Shown: positions 34,458 through 44,804 of the stretch, one piece after another
Layout: each line of letters begins with the position of its first letter
How positions within the stretch are numbered: the stretch's first letter is position 1
Assembly: GCF_017742215.1 (NCBI RefSeq)
Contig: NZ_JAGHKP010000002.1
Span: 409,050-473,049 of the forward strand
Direction of reading: 5' to 3'
DNA from: Chitinophaga chungangae
Lineage (GTDB): Bacteria > Bacteroidota > Bacteroidia > Chitinophagales > Chitinophagaceae
DNA length: 64,000 nucleotides
Made by a program: the position numbers and the translations under genes
Notes under the pieces: generated by a model
What the model was told of the DNA's origin: nothing
Databases searched by the model: none
Seen by the model: only the letters and a program-made list of their open reading frames with translations

Positions 34458-36950
34458 TTGTATACAGCAGAAAGTATCAGCAAGATCCTGAAGGGTGAAT
34501 TGATGCAACAGACCGGGTACCCGGAGATCGAACATATTTTGCTGGACAGCCGCAAATTACTTGTTGCCGAAACATCCTTGTTCATTCCCCTTGTCAGCGA
34601 ACGCCGCAATGCTCATCAATACATCGATGAGCTGTACAAAAAAGGCGTCAGCAATTTTATTGTCAGCGAACCAATCGCCGCGGGGCTTTTCCCGAAAGCC
34701 AACATCATTCTCGTAAAAAACACCCTGCAGGCGCTGCACACGCTGGTTGCATATCACCGCCAGCAATTCCAGGTGCCGGTGATCGGAATTACGGGCAGCA
34801 ACGGTAAAACCATCGTGAAAGAATGGCTCTACCAGCTGCTGGAAAAGGATTACAACATCGTGCGCAGCCCAAAGAGCTATAACTCACAGATCGGCGTGCC
34901 TTTGTCCGTCTGGCAGATGAAGCCCGAAAACCAGCTCGCTATTTTCGAAGCCGGCATTTCGCAGCCGGGCGAAATGGTGAATTTGGAAAAGATCATCCGT
35001 CCCACCATCGGCATTTTCACCAACATCGGCGAAGCCCACAACGAAGGGTTCCTGAACATCCGCCAGAAGGTGAACGAAAAACTCGTGCTGTTCACCCGCA
35101 GCGACGTGCTGATCTATTGCAAGGATTATCTCGCGCTGAACGAGTGCGTCAACAACTTCCATAACCTCGTCGGCAAACGCGAGATCGAGAACGATATGCA
35201 GCTGCTCACCTGGAGCCGCAAGACAGACGCCGACCTGCGCGTTATCGGCATAGACAAAAACGATAACCACACCCGCATCGATGCGTTGTACAAACAGGAA
35301 CCGCTGTTCATCCGCATACCATTTACAGACGAAGGCTCCATCGAAAACGCGATCCATTGCTGGGCTTTAATGCTCTGGCTGGGCAAGCCGCACGACGTGA
35401 TCCAGGAAAGGATGGACCATCTCGGCAACATCGCCATGCGCCTGGAAATGAAACAGGGCATCAACAATTCGAGCATCATCAACGACAGCTACAATTCCGA
35501 TCTCGGCTCGCTCGCCATTGCGCTGGACTTCCTGCAGCAGCAGCGCCAGCACCCCACGCGCACGGTGATCCTCAGCGACATCCTGCAGTCCGGCAAAAGC
35601 GAAGGTTCCCTTTACGAAGAAGTGGCCGGCATGCTGGAAAAAAAAGGGATACAGAAACTGATCGGCATCGGCAAACATATTTCGCGGGAAAAACAGAGCT
35701 TTCAGAAAGTGAACGCCGCTTTTTACGCGAGCACCGAAGAATTTTTACAAAAAGTTAACACGGCCGATTTCCAGAATGAATCCATCCTGGTGAAAGGCGC
35801 GCGCGTATTCCAGTTCGAGCGCATCGGCAAACTGCTGGAACAGAAAGCGCACCAAACGATACTGGAGATCAATCTCAGCGCCATTGCGCACAACGTTAAA
35901 GCGTACCAGGCCATTCTCAAGCCCGGCGCCAAACTGATGGCGATGGTGAAAGCCTTCGCGTACGGCAGCGGCACTTACGAAATAGCCAGCCTGCTGCAAT
36001 TCCACGGCGTGGACTATCTCGCCGTAGCATATGCGGACGAAGGCGTGGAGCTTCGCCGCGCGGGCATTACATTGCCTATCATGGTGATGAACCCCGAACC
36101 GAGCAGCTTCGACGCCATTCTTCAATGGAACCTCGAACCGGAATTATATTCCATGAACATACTCGACCTGTTCGAAGAATCGGTACGGTACGCGAACAAA
36201 ACCAATTACCCGGTGCACATCAAGCTGGACACGGGCATGCACCGCCTCGGCTTCGAATCGCACGACGTAACAATATTGGCACAGCGATTGAATGCAGAAG
36301 GGCTTTTCAGGGTACAATCCATTTTCAGTCACCTCGCCGCCAGCGAAGACCCGTCGATGGACGCTTTCACCCAAACACAAGCGGAGCGTTTCGCCAAAAT
36401 GAGCGCAACGCTGCAACAACAGCTGGGTTACGCCGTGATACGCCACATCGCCAACAGCGCGGCCATTCACCGCCAGCCCGAACTGCAGCTAGACATGGTG
36501 CGGCTGGGCATCGGCATGTACGGGGTAGACAGTGCGGGCGCGTTCCAGGACAAACTTCGGAACGTGAGCACGCTGAAAACCACCGTGGCACAGGTAAAAC
36601 GTATACCGGCGGGCGACACCGTGGGTTACGGCGCCACCTGGAAAGCCGGCGGCCCGTCCGTGATCGCCACCGTGCGCATCGGGTATGCGGACGGTTACAA
36701 ACGCAGCCTGGGCAACGGGAAAGGGCAGATGAAAATACGCGGCAAACTGGCGCCGGTAGCGGGCGTAGTGGCAATGGACATGCTGATGCTGGACGTTACG
36801 CACATTCCTGACGTGGCGGAGGGCGATGAAGTGATCGTGTTCGGGGAAGATCTTTCCGTGCAGCAGCTGGCAGAATGGGCCGGCACCATTCCGTACGAGA
36901 TCCTGACGGGCATTTCGCAGCGGGTGAAACGCGTATATTACCAGGAATAA
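34458..36950 (+). CDS. Bifunctional MurF-type ligase / alanine racemase
   Basis: An 830-residue fusion found across Bacteroidota: residues 1-455 form a MurF-like ligase and about 465-830 a fold-type III PLP alanine racemase, which makes D-alanine for the cell wall. The ligase half has the ATP loop ITGSNGKTIVKEW (111-123). The racemase half has the PLP lysine in MVKAFAYGSG (Lys498), the IKLDTGMHRLGF stretch and the catalytic tyrosine region GDTVGYGATWKAGG. The start is a TTG at 34458, just after the terC terminator. With a second MurF at 27206, the ligase half may be specialised or mainly structural. Confidence 0.94.
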   Translation: MYTAESISKILKGELMQQTGYPEIEHILLDSRKLLVAETSLFIPLVSERRNAHQYIDELYKKGVSNFIVSEPIAAGLFPKANIILVKNTLQALHTLVAYHRQQFQVPVIGITGSNGKTIVKEWLYQLLEKDYNIVRSPKSYNSQIGVPLSVWQMKPENQLAIFEAGISQPGEMVNLEKIIRPTIGIFTNIGEAHNEGFLNIRQKVNEKLVLFTRSDVLIYCKDYLALNECVNNFHNLVGKREIENDMQLLTWSRKTDADLRVIGIDKNDNHTRIDALYKQEPLFIRIPFTDEGSIENAIHCWALMLWLGKPHDVIQERMDHLGNIAMRLEMKQGINNSSIINDSYNSDLGSLAIALDFLQQQRQHPTRTVILSDILQSGKSEGSLYEEVAGMLEKKGIQKLIGIGKHISREKQSFQKVNAAFYASTEEFLQKVNTADFQNESILVKGARVFQFERIGKLLEQKAHQTILEINLSAIAHNVKAYQAILKPGAKLMAMVKAFAYGSGTYEIASLLQFHGVDYLAVAYADEGVELRRAGITLPIMVMNPEPSSFDAILQWNLEPELYSMNILDLFEESVRYANKTNYPVHIKLDTGMHRLGFESHDVTILAQRLNAEGLFRVQSIFSHLAASEDPSMDAFTQTQAERFAKMSATLQQQLGYAVIRHIANSAAIHRQPELQLDMVRLGIGMYGVDSAGAFQDKLRNVSTLKTTVAQVKRIPAGDTVGYGATWKAGGPSVIATVRIGYADGYKRSLGNGKGQMKIRGKLAPVAGVVAMDMLMLDVTHIPDVAEGDEVIVFGEDLSVQQLAEWAGTIPYEILTGISQRVKRVYYQE

Positions 36951-37013
36951 AACAAGCTGGTAACGGATTACCATCTTTGAAATAATACATTATTTTTGAG
37001 AAAATTTGAAGTT

Positions 37014-37682
37014 TTGAAATACCGACACATTGTTTTAATAGTAGTGCTGATCTTGATCGTGGACCAGGCTTTGAAATTTTGGATCAAGACCAACATGACC
37101 ATCGCTGAGCAATTCCCTGTTATTTCCGACTGGTTTTTCATCCATTTCATTGAAAATGAAGGCATGGCCTACGGCCTGAAGTTCGGCGGAGAATTCGGAA
37201 AGATCGCCCTTACGCTGTTCCGTTTGATCGCGGTGGTGATAGGGTTCTTTTATATGCGGAAACTGGTGAAGGAAAAATACCACAACGGTTTGCTGGTATG
37301 CGGCGCGCTGATATTGGCGGGCGCTGCGGGCAACCTGATAGACAGCATGTTCTACGGCCTGATCTTTTCCGAAAGCACCCGTTACGAGCTGGCGCAGTTC
37401 ATGCCCGCTGACGGTGGCTACGGAACGTTCCTGCATGGCAATGTGGTGGATATGCTGTATTTCCCGCTGTTCGACGGTACTTTGCCCAACTGGGTGCCGA
37501 TCTGGGGCGGGGAGCACATTATTTTCTTCCGGCCGGTGTTTAACATCGCGGATGCGGCCATTTCCGTGGGCGTGATCACGATCCTGCTGTTCCAGAAGCG
37601 GTTTTTGCACAAAAAAACAGAAGCGGGCGGGCAGCCGGTGAGCAGCACCCCCGCGATCGACGATACACAGAAGGTGATGTAG
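37014..37682 (+). CDS. lspA: Lipoprotein signal peptidase
   Basis: LspA is the inner-membrane aspartyl protease that removes signal peptides from prolipoproteins after lipidation. The 222-residue protein has four membrane segments. Family motifs are LIVDQALKFWIKT at the N terminus, ENEGMAYGLKFGG (about 43-55), GNVVDMLYFP (first catalytic Asp) and FNIADAAISVG (second catalytic Asp). A TTG at 37014 (MKYRHIV) is preferred over one at 36996, which would add six residues overlapping a TATTTTTG element. Many lipoproteins in this window would be its substrates. Confidence 0.93.
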   Translation: MKYRHIVLIVVLILIVDQALKFWIKTNMTIAEQFPVISDWFFIHFIENEGMAYGLKFGGEFGKIALTLFRLIAVVIGFFYMRKLVKEKYHNGLLVCGALILAGAAGNLIDSMFYGLIFSESTRYELAQFMPADGGYGTFLHGNVVDMLYFPLFDGTLPNWVPIWGGEHIIFFRPVFNIADAAISVGVITILLFQKRFLHKKTEAGGQPVSSTPAIDDTQKVM

Positions 37683-37705
37683 ATTTTTCAAACTTTACGA
37701 TATGG

Positions 37706-37735
37706 AGAGGCGCTGTGTGACGGCGCCTCTTTTTA
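37706..37735 (+). terminator. Terminator after lspA
   Basis: An AGAGGCGC/GCGCCTCT stem with nine-base loop and a five-T run, 23 bases after the lspA stop. Confidence 0.83.
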
Positions 37736-37885
37736 TTTGGGCACTTTCCCCTGCAACGTGCCCGCATACACTGCCGCCCGCCCGCATCGGAAAACCCCTG
37801 CGGGGAAACCCATCCGGCCGCCGCCATCATTTTTTTAAAGCGAGGAAGCAAATAATTTGGATTTACCAGGGATTAGCCATACTTT

Positions 37886-37908
37886 TAGTCTATAATTCCT
37901 GTAGACTA
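37886..37908. promoter_or_regulatory. Inverted repeat upstream of the TauE/SafE gene
   Basis: TAGTCTA, nine bases, TAGACTA: a perfect seven-base inverted repeat 17 bases before the ATG at 37926, in AT-rich DNA. Its position near the transcription start suggests a repressor operator, perhaps of an Rrf2-type sulfur regulator given the gene; this is inference. Confidence 0.35.
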
Positions 37909-37925
37909 TATTAGTATTATAATTT

Positions 37926-38897
37926 ATGTCGCATAATGAGGTGATAGATAAGGTCGAGCAACGCGTAGCTACCGTTGAAACACAAAAGGTGCTGATAGAC
38001 CTCGTGAACGAGGACAATAAAAAGCAGCGCTGGATTTGGGTGACCATCGGTATTTCCGTGCTGGTGGTGGTTGCCGGCCTCTGGTTCACCTACAACTACG
38101 GCATTTCCCTCGATCAGCAGACCCGCATCGTGCAGTTCACCCGCAGTGTGTTTACAGACAAACTGCTGTTTTTCATGGGCGTGGGTCTTACCGCGCAGGT
38201 AATAGATGGCGCCCTGGGCATGGCTTACGGCGCCACCTCTTCGTCGCTGTTGCTGGGGCTGGGCGTTTCGCCTGCGATGACCAGCACCAGCGTACACGTA
38301 GCCGAAGTGTTCACCACAGGCGCCTCCGGCATTGCACACTTCAAGCTCGGCAACGTCAACAAAAAACTGTTCCTCCACCTGTTGATCCCAGGCATGATCG
38401 GCGCTATTACAGGCGCTTATCTTTTGTCTGACAAAATAGACGGCGACATCATCAAACCTTTCATGAGCGCTTATCTCATGATCCTCGGCGTTTTGATCCT
38501 CCGCAAAGCCCTCCAGCGCAACAAACCGAAAAGCAAAACCCGCAGGCTAGGCCCCCTGGCTTTTTTCGGCGGTTTTATGGACGCCATCGGCGGCGGCGGT
38601 TGGGGCCCCATCGTTACTTCCACCCTGCTCAGCAAAGGCCGTACGGTGAATTACACCATCGGTTCGGTGAATGCGGCGGAGTTTTTCATCTCTGTGTCCA
38701 GCGCGGGCACTTTTCTTTTATTTAACGGCATAGACAGCTGGCAGGTGATCATCGGCCTGGTGCTGGGCGGCGTGATCGCATCGCCTTTTGCGGCCATTCT
38801 CGTGAAAAAGATGAAACGCAAACCGCTGATGATCCTGGTAGGCGTATTGGTGATCGCCATGAGCCTCCGCACGATCATCATGGTTTTCTGGAAATGA
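37926..38897 (+). CDS. TauE/SafE family sulfite or anion exporter
   Basis: A 323-residue inner-membrane permease of the TauE/SafE family, whose members export sulfite, sulfoacetate or related organosulfur anions. It has a charged N-terminal region (about 1-34, predicted helical), then eight to nine membrane segments. The two family repeats show as GAxYGATSSSLLLGLGVSP-like (about 95-113) and GGFMDAIGGGGWGPIVTSTLL (about 214-234, GGxGWG). Substrate is not fixed by sequence. It is a single gene with an inverted repeat in front and a terminator behind. Confidence 0.92.
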   Translation: MSHNEVIDKVEQRVATVETQKVLIDLVNEDNKKQRWIWVTIGISVLVVVAGLWFTYNYGISLDQQTRIVQFTRSVFTDKLLFFMGVGLTAQVIDGALGMAYGATSSSLLLGLGVSPAMTSTSVHVAEVFTTGASGIAHFKLGNVNKKLFLHLLIPGMIGAITGAYLLSDKIDGDIIKPFMSAYLMILGVLILRKALQRNKPKSKTRRLGPLAFFGGFMDAIGGGGWGPIVTSTLLSKGRTVNYTIGSVNAAEFFISVSSAGTFLLFNGIDSWQVIIGLVLGGVIASPFAAILVKKMKRKPLMILVGVLVIAMSLRTIIMVFWK

Positions 38898-38916
38898 TCT
38901 TCCTGAATCGAACGAT

Positions 38917-38951
38917 AAAAAAAAAGAGGCTTCGTACGAGCCTCTTTTTTT
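38917..38951. terminator. Bidirectional terminator between TauE/SafE gene and fumC
   Basis: Nine A, the GAGGCT/AGCCTC stem with loop TCGTACG-like, and eight T; usable by both converging genes. Confidence 0.87.
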
Positions 38952-38972
38952 ATGATGTTATGATGAATAATA

Positions 38973-40370
38973 TCAGATCTTACCGACCATGTTGGCGGGC
39001 ACTACCCAGGCATCAAATTCCCCGGGCGTTACATAACCCAGTTTCACGGCCATTTCTTTCAGCGTAGTGCCTTCTTTGTGCGCTTTCTGCGCAATTTCAG
39101 CCGCTTTGTAATAACCGATCTTCGTGTTGAGGGACGTAACGAGCATCAGGGAATTGTCCACGTGTTTTTTGATGTTTTCCTCGATGGGCGCGATGCCTTC
39201 GGCGCATTTGTCGTTGAAGCTCACGCAGCCGTCGCCGATGAGGCGGGCGGAATGAAGGAAGTTGTAGATCATCATCGGTTTGAACACGTTCAGCTCGAAG
39301 TGGCCGGTAGCGCCGCCGATGTTGATGGCTACATCGTTGCCCAGTACCTGCGCGGCGATCATGGTGAGCGCTTCGCATTGGGTGGGGTTTACTTTGCCGG
39401 GCATGATGGAAGAACCGGGCTCGTTGTCCGGGATAAACAGTTCGCCGATGCCGGAGCGCGGGCCTGAACTGAGCATACGGATATCGTTGGCGATCTTCAT
39501 CAGGCTAACGGCTACGGTTTTCAGCGCGCCGTGCGCTTCCACGATGGCGTCGTGCGCGGCGAGCGATTCGAATTTGTTTTCGGCGGTCACAAAAGGCAGG
39601 CCGGTAAGCTCCGCGATCTTTTTCGCAACGTTCACCGCGTAACCTTCCGGCGTGTTGATGCCTGTGCCTACGGCAGTGCCGCCCAGGGCCAGTTCGCTGA
39701 GGTGCGCAAGCGTGTTATTGATCGCACGCAGGCCGTGATCGAGCTGGGAAACGTAGCCGCTGATCTCCTGGCCGAGTGTGAGCGGCGTGGCATCCATAAA
39801 ATGGGTGCGGCCGATCTTCACCACGTGCATAAATTCCTTTGATTTTTTTGCAAGGGTGTCGCGCAGTTTTTTGATACCGGGGATGGTCACTTCCAGCAGC
39901 ATTTTGTAAGCCGCAATGTGCATAGCGGTGGGGAAGGTATCGTTGGATGACTGTGATTTGTTCACATCGTCGTTCGGATGCACCACTTTGTCTTTATCGG
40001 TCAGCTGCCCGCCGTTGATCACATGCGCGCGGTAGGCCACCACTTCGTTCACGTTCATGTTGCTTTGGGTGCCGGAGCCGGTTTGCCAAACCACCAGCGG
40101 AAATTCCGCGTCCAGTTTGCCTTCGAGTATCTCGTCGCACACTTTCCCGATCAGGTCTGATTTTTCTTTCGGCAATACGCCCGCTTCGAAGTTGGTGAGC
40201 GCGGCGGCTTTTTTCAGGTAAGCAAAGGCGCGGATGATCTCTTTCGGCATCCTGTTAATGTCCTGCGCGATCCTGAAGTTGTCGATGGAGCGTTGGGTTT
40301 GTGCGCCGTAATACGCGTTGGCCGGCACTTTCACCTCTCCCATCGTGTCTTTCTCTATCCTGAAATCCAT
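38973..40370 (-). CDS. fumC: Class II fumarate hydratase
   Basis: FumC is the iron-free fumarase of the citric acid cycle, interconverting fumarate and malate in the cytosol. The 465-residue protein starts [32 protein letters not shown]-like (first 20 residues quoted in part) and has the superfamily signature [17 protein letters not shown] (about 314-330), the [14 protein letters not shown] block (about 136-149) and [16 protein letters not shown] (about 183-198). Size is standard and no key residue is missing. It stands alone; a TATTTTTG element lies 19 bases upstream. Confidence 0.97.
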   Translation of the reverse strand: MDFRIEKDTMGEVKVPANAYYGAQTQRSIDNFRIAQDINRMPKEIIRAFAYLKKAAALTNFEAGVLPKEKSDLIGKVCDEILEGKLDAEFPLVVWQTGSGTQSNMNVNEVVAYRAHVINGGQLTDKDKVVHPNDDVNKSQSSNDTFPTAMHIAAYKMLLEVTIPGIKKLRDTLAKKSKEFMHVVKIGRTHFMDATPLTLGQEISGYVSQLDHGLRAINNTLAHLSELALGGTAVGTGINTPEGYAVNVAKKIAELTGLPFVTAENKFESLAAHDAIVEAHGALKTVAVSLMKIANDIRMLSSGPRSGIGELFIPDNEPGSSIMPGKVNPTQCEALTMIAAQVLGNDVAINIGGATGHFELNVFKPMMIYNFLHSARLIGDGCVSFNDKCAEGIAPIEENIKKHVDNSLMLVTSLNTKIGYYKAAEIAQKAHKEGTTLKEMAVKLGYVTPGEFDAWVVPANMVGKI

Positions 40371-40389
40371 ATGCTATAATTTTGGAGCA

Positions 40390-40397
40390 CAAAAATA
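40390..40397 (-). promoter_or_regulatory. Candidate -7 element for fumC
   Basis: TATTTTTG on the minus strand, 19 bases from the fumC ATG. A TTTG lies only 13 bases further upstream, shorter than the usual spacing. Confidence 0.3.
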
Positions 40398-40422
40398 CGA
40401 TTAGGAACGGCAAATCCTTCCC

Positions 40423-41208
40423 CTATTCCCCTTTAAATTGGGGCTGTCTTTTCTGGATAAAGGCTTCCGCCCCTTCCTGCAGGTCTTTCGTGGCAAAGCA
40501 GGCCGCAAATTCCGAAATTTCCGTCTCGAACCCGTCCGGCCCGTCTTCTTCATGCTTAAAATGCGCGTTCACGCACTTGATCACCCGGGCAACGGCCAGG
40601 GGCGCCTTTTTCTGGATCTTTTTAAGCAGCCCGCGGGTTACGTCCAGCAGGGCCTCGGGTGTGGTGACGTGGTTGACCAGCCCCAGCTGGCGGGCGTCTT
40701 CGGCGTTTACCATATCAGTAGTCATCATCAGTTCCAGCGCCTTTCCTTTCCCGATCAGTTGCACCAGCCGCTGCGTGCCGCCGTAACCGGGAATGATGCC
40801 CAGGTTCACTTCCGGCTGGCCGAACTTGGCATTGTCGCTCGCCACCCTGAAATGGCAGGCCATGGCCAGCTCGCAGCCGCCGCCGAGGGCAAAACCGTTC
40901 ACCGCGGCCACTATCGGCTTGGGGCATTCTTCTATCCGCTGGAAAATGGTATGCCCTTTCTTCGCCAGCTCCCCGCCCTGTTCCGGCGACAGCGACAGGA
41001 ACTCGGAAATATCCGCCCCGGCGATAAACGCCTTCGGCCCGCTGCCGGTGATCAGCGCACTGTCTACCGCCGCGTTCGTATACACTTCGTCTATCGCCAG
41101 CGCCAGCTCTTTCATCACTTCCTGGTTGAGGGCGTTCAGCTTGTCCGGCCGGTTGATGGTGATCTCGAAGATACCATCGTTCAATTGCGTGCTCAATGTA
41201 TTATACAT
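40423..41208 (-). CDS. Enoyl-CoA hydratase/isomerase family protein
   Basis: A crotonase-fold enzyme of 261 residues that most likely hydrates enoyl-CoA in fatty-acid or amino-acid breakdown. Family features: INRPDKLNALNQEVMKEL near the start, the oxyanion-hole segments KAFIAGADISEF (about 64-75) and VNGFALGGGCELAMACHFRV (about 100-119), and both catalytic glutamates, in GGGCELAMACH and in FGQPEVNLGIIPGYGGTQRL. The ATG at 41208 (MYNTLSTQL) is preferred over an extension of 22 residues. Exact substrate is unknown. Confidence 0.92.
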   Translation of the reverse strand: MYNTLSTQLNDGIFEITINRPDKLNALNQEVMKELALAIDEVYTNAAVDSALITGSGPKAFIAGADISEFLSLSPEQGGELAKKGHTIFQRIEECPKPIVAAVNGFALGGGCELAMACHFRVASDNAKFGQPEVNLGIIPGYGGTQRLVQLIGKGKALELMMTTDMVNAEDARQLGLVNHVTTPEALLDVTRGLLKKIQKKAPLAVARVIKCVNAHFKHEEDGPDGFETEISEFAACFATKDLQEGAEAFIQKRQPQFKGE

Positions 41209-41275
41209 ATAGAAAAAAATTTTGCTTGTTTTCCTGCATTTAAATTTAAGCCTAAAATCCGGCATGGCGGACATG

Positions 41276-41304
41276 AAAAAGGGGCCGCACGTAAGCGCTG
41301 CCCC
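41276..41304 (-). terminator. Terminator after the beta-barrel gene
   Basis: A GGGGC/GCCCC stem with imperfect inner pairing; on the minus strand five U follow. It lies 31 bases past the stop at 41335. Confidence 0.65.
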
Positions 41305-41334
41305 ATTAGCTCTGTTTTAGTTATTATCGAGGAA

Positions 41335-42165
41335 TTATTTGTCTTCTATTTCGGTCCTTTTTTCGATGATCACCTTCGTTCCCTTACGGTATTTCGTTTT
41401 TGTTTCCTTGTAATCATGCGTTTTGCATTTGAAGCTGCCGCCGAAGTTGTAGCTGAGCGTAACGAATATCATATTTGCCTTGATGTCCTTGTAGGGCGTG
41501 GTTTTCACGCCATTTACGGTCTCCGCGTAATCTTTGTTGAAGAAATCGTTCAGGTAATATTGCGCTTTCACGCCAAACCCGGGCGGGAAGCGGAACCCGG
41601 CAAAAACGGAGGGCATCAGCAGGTCCGTGCGGTCGGAGAACCATTCATTGAATTTGCTCTTTTTGTCGCCGTGCAGGAAATATTTTTCCTTGTAATTGAA
41701 CGCCAGGTCGTATTCGCCGCCGGCGAAGAAAAAGAACCCGTCGCGCAGGTTGCCTACTTTGAAGCCGAGGGGTACGCCGAGGGTGTACACTCTTTGTTTG
41801 AGCTTAACGGAATCGTTGGGCTTGGTTATGAGACCTATGTTCTTGATATTCAACCCGGTAAACAAACCGAAGTTTTTGGAAAAGTCGTAGTTGTAATTGG
41901 TGCCCACATTAAAGAACATGGTAAAACGCGGGACATTGCGCACATGTTCGCCGTTGTTGGTCACTTTGGCGAAAGACAGCAGGGGCCCGTTACCGCCGGC
42001 TGTGACGTAACCCTGGCGGGGCTTGGGGGGTGCGTAAATATGAAAGTGGTAAGACACCTTTTTTTTCACTTCCGTGGATGTTTCAAGGGTGTCGTTCTGC
42101 TGCGCCTTAAGCCCTGTGGTAGCGGCCAGGCCGGCAATAAGCATAGTGTAGCGGATAAAGTTCAT
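41335..42165 (-). CDS. Outer-membrane beta-barrel protein of unknown function
   Basis: A 276-residue secreted protein: signal peptide (MNFIRYTMLIAGLAATTG, cut near LKAQ) followed by alternating strands such as RFTMFFNVGTNYNYDF, GLFTGLNIKNIGL and YTLGVPLGFKVGNL, typical of Bacteroidota PorT/OmpA-like barrels. The C terminus is unusual: after an aromatic strand (MIFVTLSYNFGG) about 32 charged residues follow, rich in Lys, Glu and Thr. An ATG at 42165 is preferred to a TTG three codons upstream. The upstream region carries a TGTAACCTTTT element like the one at the ECF sigma gene. Confidence 0.82.
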   Translation of the reverse strand: MNFIRYTMLIAGLAATTGLKAQQNDTLETSTEVKKKVSYHFHIYAPPKPRQGYVTAGGNGPLLSFAKVTNNGEHVRNVPRFTMFFNVGTNYNYDFSKNFGLFTGLNIKNIGLITKPNDSVKLKQRVYTLGVPLGFKVGNLRDGFFFFAGGEYDLAFNYKEKYFLHGDKKSKFNEWFSDRTDLLMPSVFAGFRFPPGFGVKAQYYLNDFFNKDYAETVNGVKTTPYKDIKANMIFVTLSYNFGGSFKCKTHDYKETKTKYRKGTKVIIEKRTEIEDK

Positions 42166-42270
42166 AAATTTCAACTTTTGCGGTTTTATGGAATCGTAAC
42201 GCCAGTATTCCCTTCAAAAACTCCCCGCTCTGCCCGGGAAATTCTTTTCATGCTGCCGTTTCTAGAGTTG

Positions 42271-42298
42271 AAGACGACCGGGTTTCAAAAAGGTTACA
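42271..42298 (-). promoter_or_regulatory. ECF-type promoter candidate for the beta-barrel gene
   Basis: Minus strand: TGTAACC (42298-42292), 17 bases, TCTT (42274-42271). The first 11 bases, TGTAACCTTTT, are identical to the two elements between the ECF sigma and DoxX-like genes at 57149-57223. It is about 105 bases from the ATG at 42165. Confidence 0.5.
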
Positions 42299-42305
42299 AA
42301 AAATG

Positions 42306-42725
42306 CTAAAATTCCCGGTGTTCCTTTGTCCAGTCCGCGATATAGGTAGCGATTTCCTGCGTATGGGTGCCCGGGGGGAAAAGTTTGCCCACCCCGAGGG
42401 CGTACAGGTCCTGCATATCCGCATCGGGGATAATGCCGCCGCCGGTAAGCAGCACGTCGTTCATCCCGTTTTCCTTCATCAGGGCGATGATTTTCGGGAA
42501 AACGGTCATGTGAGCCCCGGAGAGGATGCTCACGCCGATGGCGTCCACGTCTTCCTGCATAGCGGCGTTCACCACCATTTCCGGCGTTTGCCGGAGGCCG
42601 GTGTAAATTACTTCCATCCCCGCGTCGCGCAATGCCGAAGCGATCACTTTGGCCCCGCGGTCGTGACCGTCGAGACCTACTTTAGCTACCAGCACGCGGA
42701 TGGGGCGTTGATTCGGGTTGACCAT
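42306..42725 (-). CDS. Stand-alone cobalamin-binding domain (methylmalonyl-CoA mutase C-terminal type)
   Basis: A 139-residue protein formed only of the B12-binding Rossmann domain found at the C terminus of methylmalonyl-CoA and isobutyryl-CoA mutases. The cobalt-ligand motif DGHDRG (residues 19-24, histidine 21) is present, with later SILSGAHMT and [10 protein letters not shown] that line the dimethylbenzimidazole tail pocket. It should act as the B12 subunit with a separate catalytic subunit, which is not in the window. Gene starts ATG at 42725 and is unlinked to the epimerase at 28809. Confidence 0.92.
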   Translation of the reverse strand: MVNPNQRPIRVLVAKVGLDGHDRGAKVIASALRDAGMEVIYTGLRQTPEMVVNAAMQEDVDAIGVSILSGAHMTVFPKIIALMKENGMNDVLLTGGGIIPDADMQDLYALGVGKLFPPGTHTQEIATYIADWTKEHREF

Positions 42726-42799
42726 ATTAACCTTTGATTGGATTGTAAATGTAGTATTTTCCGGGAATTGGGGATTTACGGGGTGTAATCACTTTATAT

Positions 42800-42807
42800 T
42801 ACATTTG
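42800..42807 (+). promoter_or_regulatory. Candidate -7 element for glnS
   Basis: TACATTTG, 26 bases before the glnS ATG. No clear -33 partner. Confidence 0.33.
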
Positions 42808-42833
42808 CAGTTCGGCAAAAGCTATCAATTTTT

Positions 42834-44501
<1,668 letters not shown>

Positions 44502-44526
44502 GATCAATTTTTTATATTGATAGAAC

Positions 44527-44556
44527 GCTCCGGGAAATACCCGGAGCTTTTTTTTT
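44527..44556 (+). terminator. Terminator after glnS
   Basis: GCTCCGGG/CCCGGAGC stem, five-base loop, nine T. Confidence 0.9.
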
Positions 44557-44743
44557 GCGAAGCAGGCAGCAGTCCTGATAGGATATTCACCCTTTTGAAT
44601 ACCGGGTCAGGTCCGCCTCACCTCCGTCTTCCCTATACCTTTCCTATATGTACCCTGGCCGGTTCCAGGTTATTTCACAGTATTTCCCGGGGCACTTATT
44701 CGCAAAAAGCAAAATACTATCATGTTGCGTGAATGGCCTGAGG

Positions 44744-44775
44744 AAAAAAAAAGGCCGGTCTTACCGACCGGCCTT
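44744..44775 (-). terminator. Terminator after gltX
   Basis: AAGGCCGGTC/GACCGGCCTT stem with five-base loop; a long U-run follows on the minus strand. Confidence 0.88.
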
Positions 44776-44804
44776 CTTCTCAAATCTATAAATGCGGTTA
44801 ATAT

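Larger units (their letters stand above)
44502..44804. other. Intergenic region between glnS and gltX
   Basis: 303 bases between convergent genes. Each end holds a terminator (44527-44556 for glnS, 44744-44775 for gltX). The middle 190 bases show no credible gene and no strong repeat; a 71-codon open frame there lacks any protein-like features. Confidence 0.75.

Noticed and set aside
36996-37013. Upstream TTG as the lspA start
   Set aside because: It adds six residues not expected for LspA and lies inside a TATTTTTG element; the TTG at 37014 gives the typical N terminus.
37702-37914. A 70-codon open frame between lspA and the TauE/SafE gene
   Set aside because: It starts inside the lspA terminator and its sequence shows no domain or consistent coding character.
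40438-42309. A 623-codon open frame on the plus strand across two minus-strand genes
   Set aside because: It is antisense to the enoyl-CoA hydratase and the beta-barrel genes, has biased composition (His, Val, Arg, Gln-rich) and no domain-like features. It is a product of high-GC codon third positions.
44517-44732. A 71-codon open frame after glnS
   Set aside because: It runs through the glnS terminator, has no family features and no credible start context.
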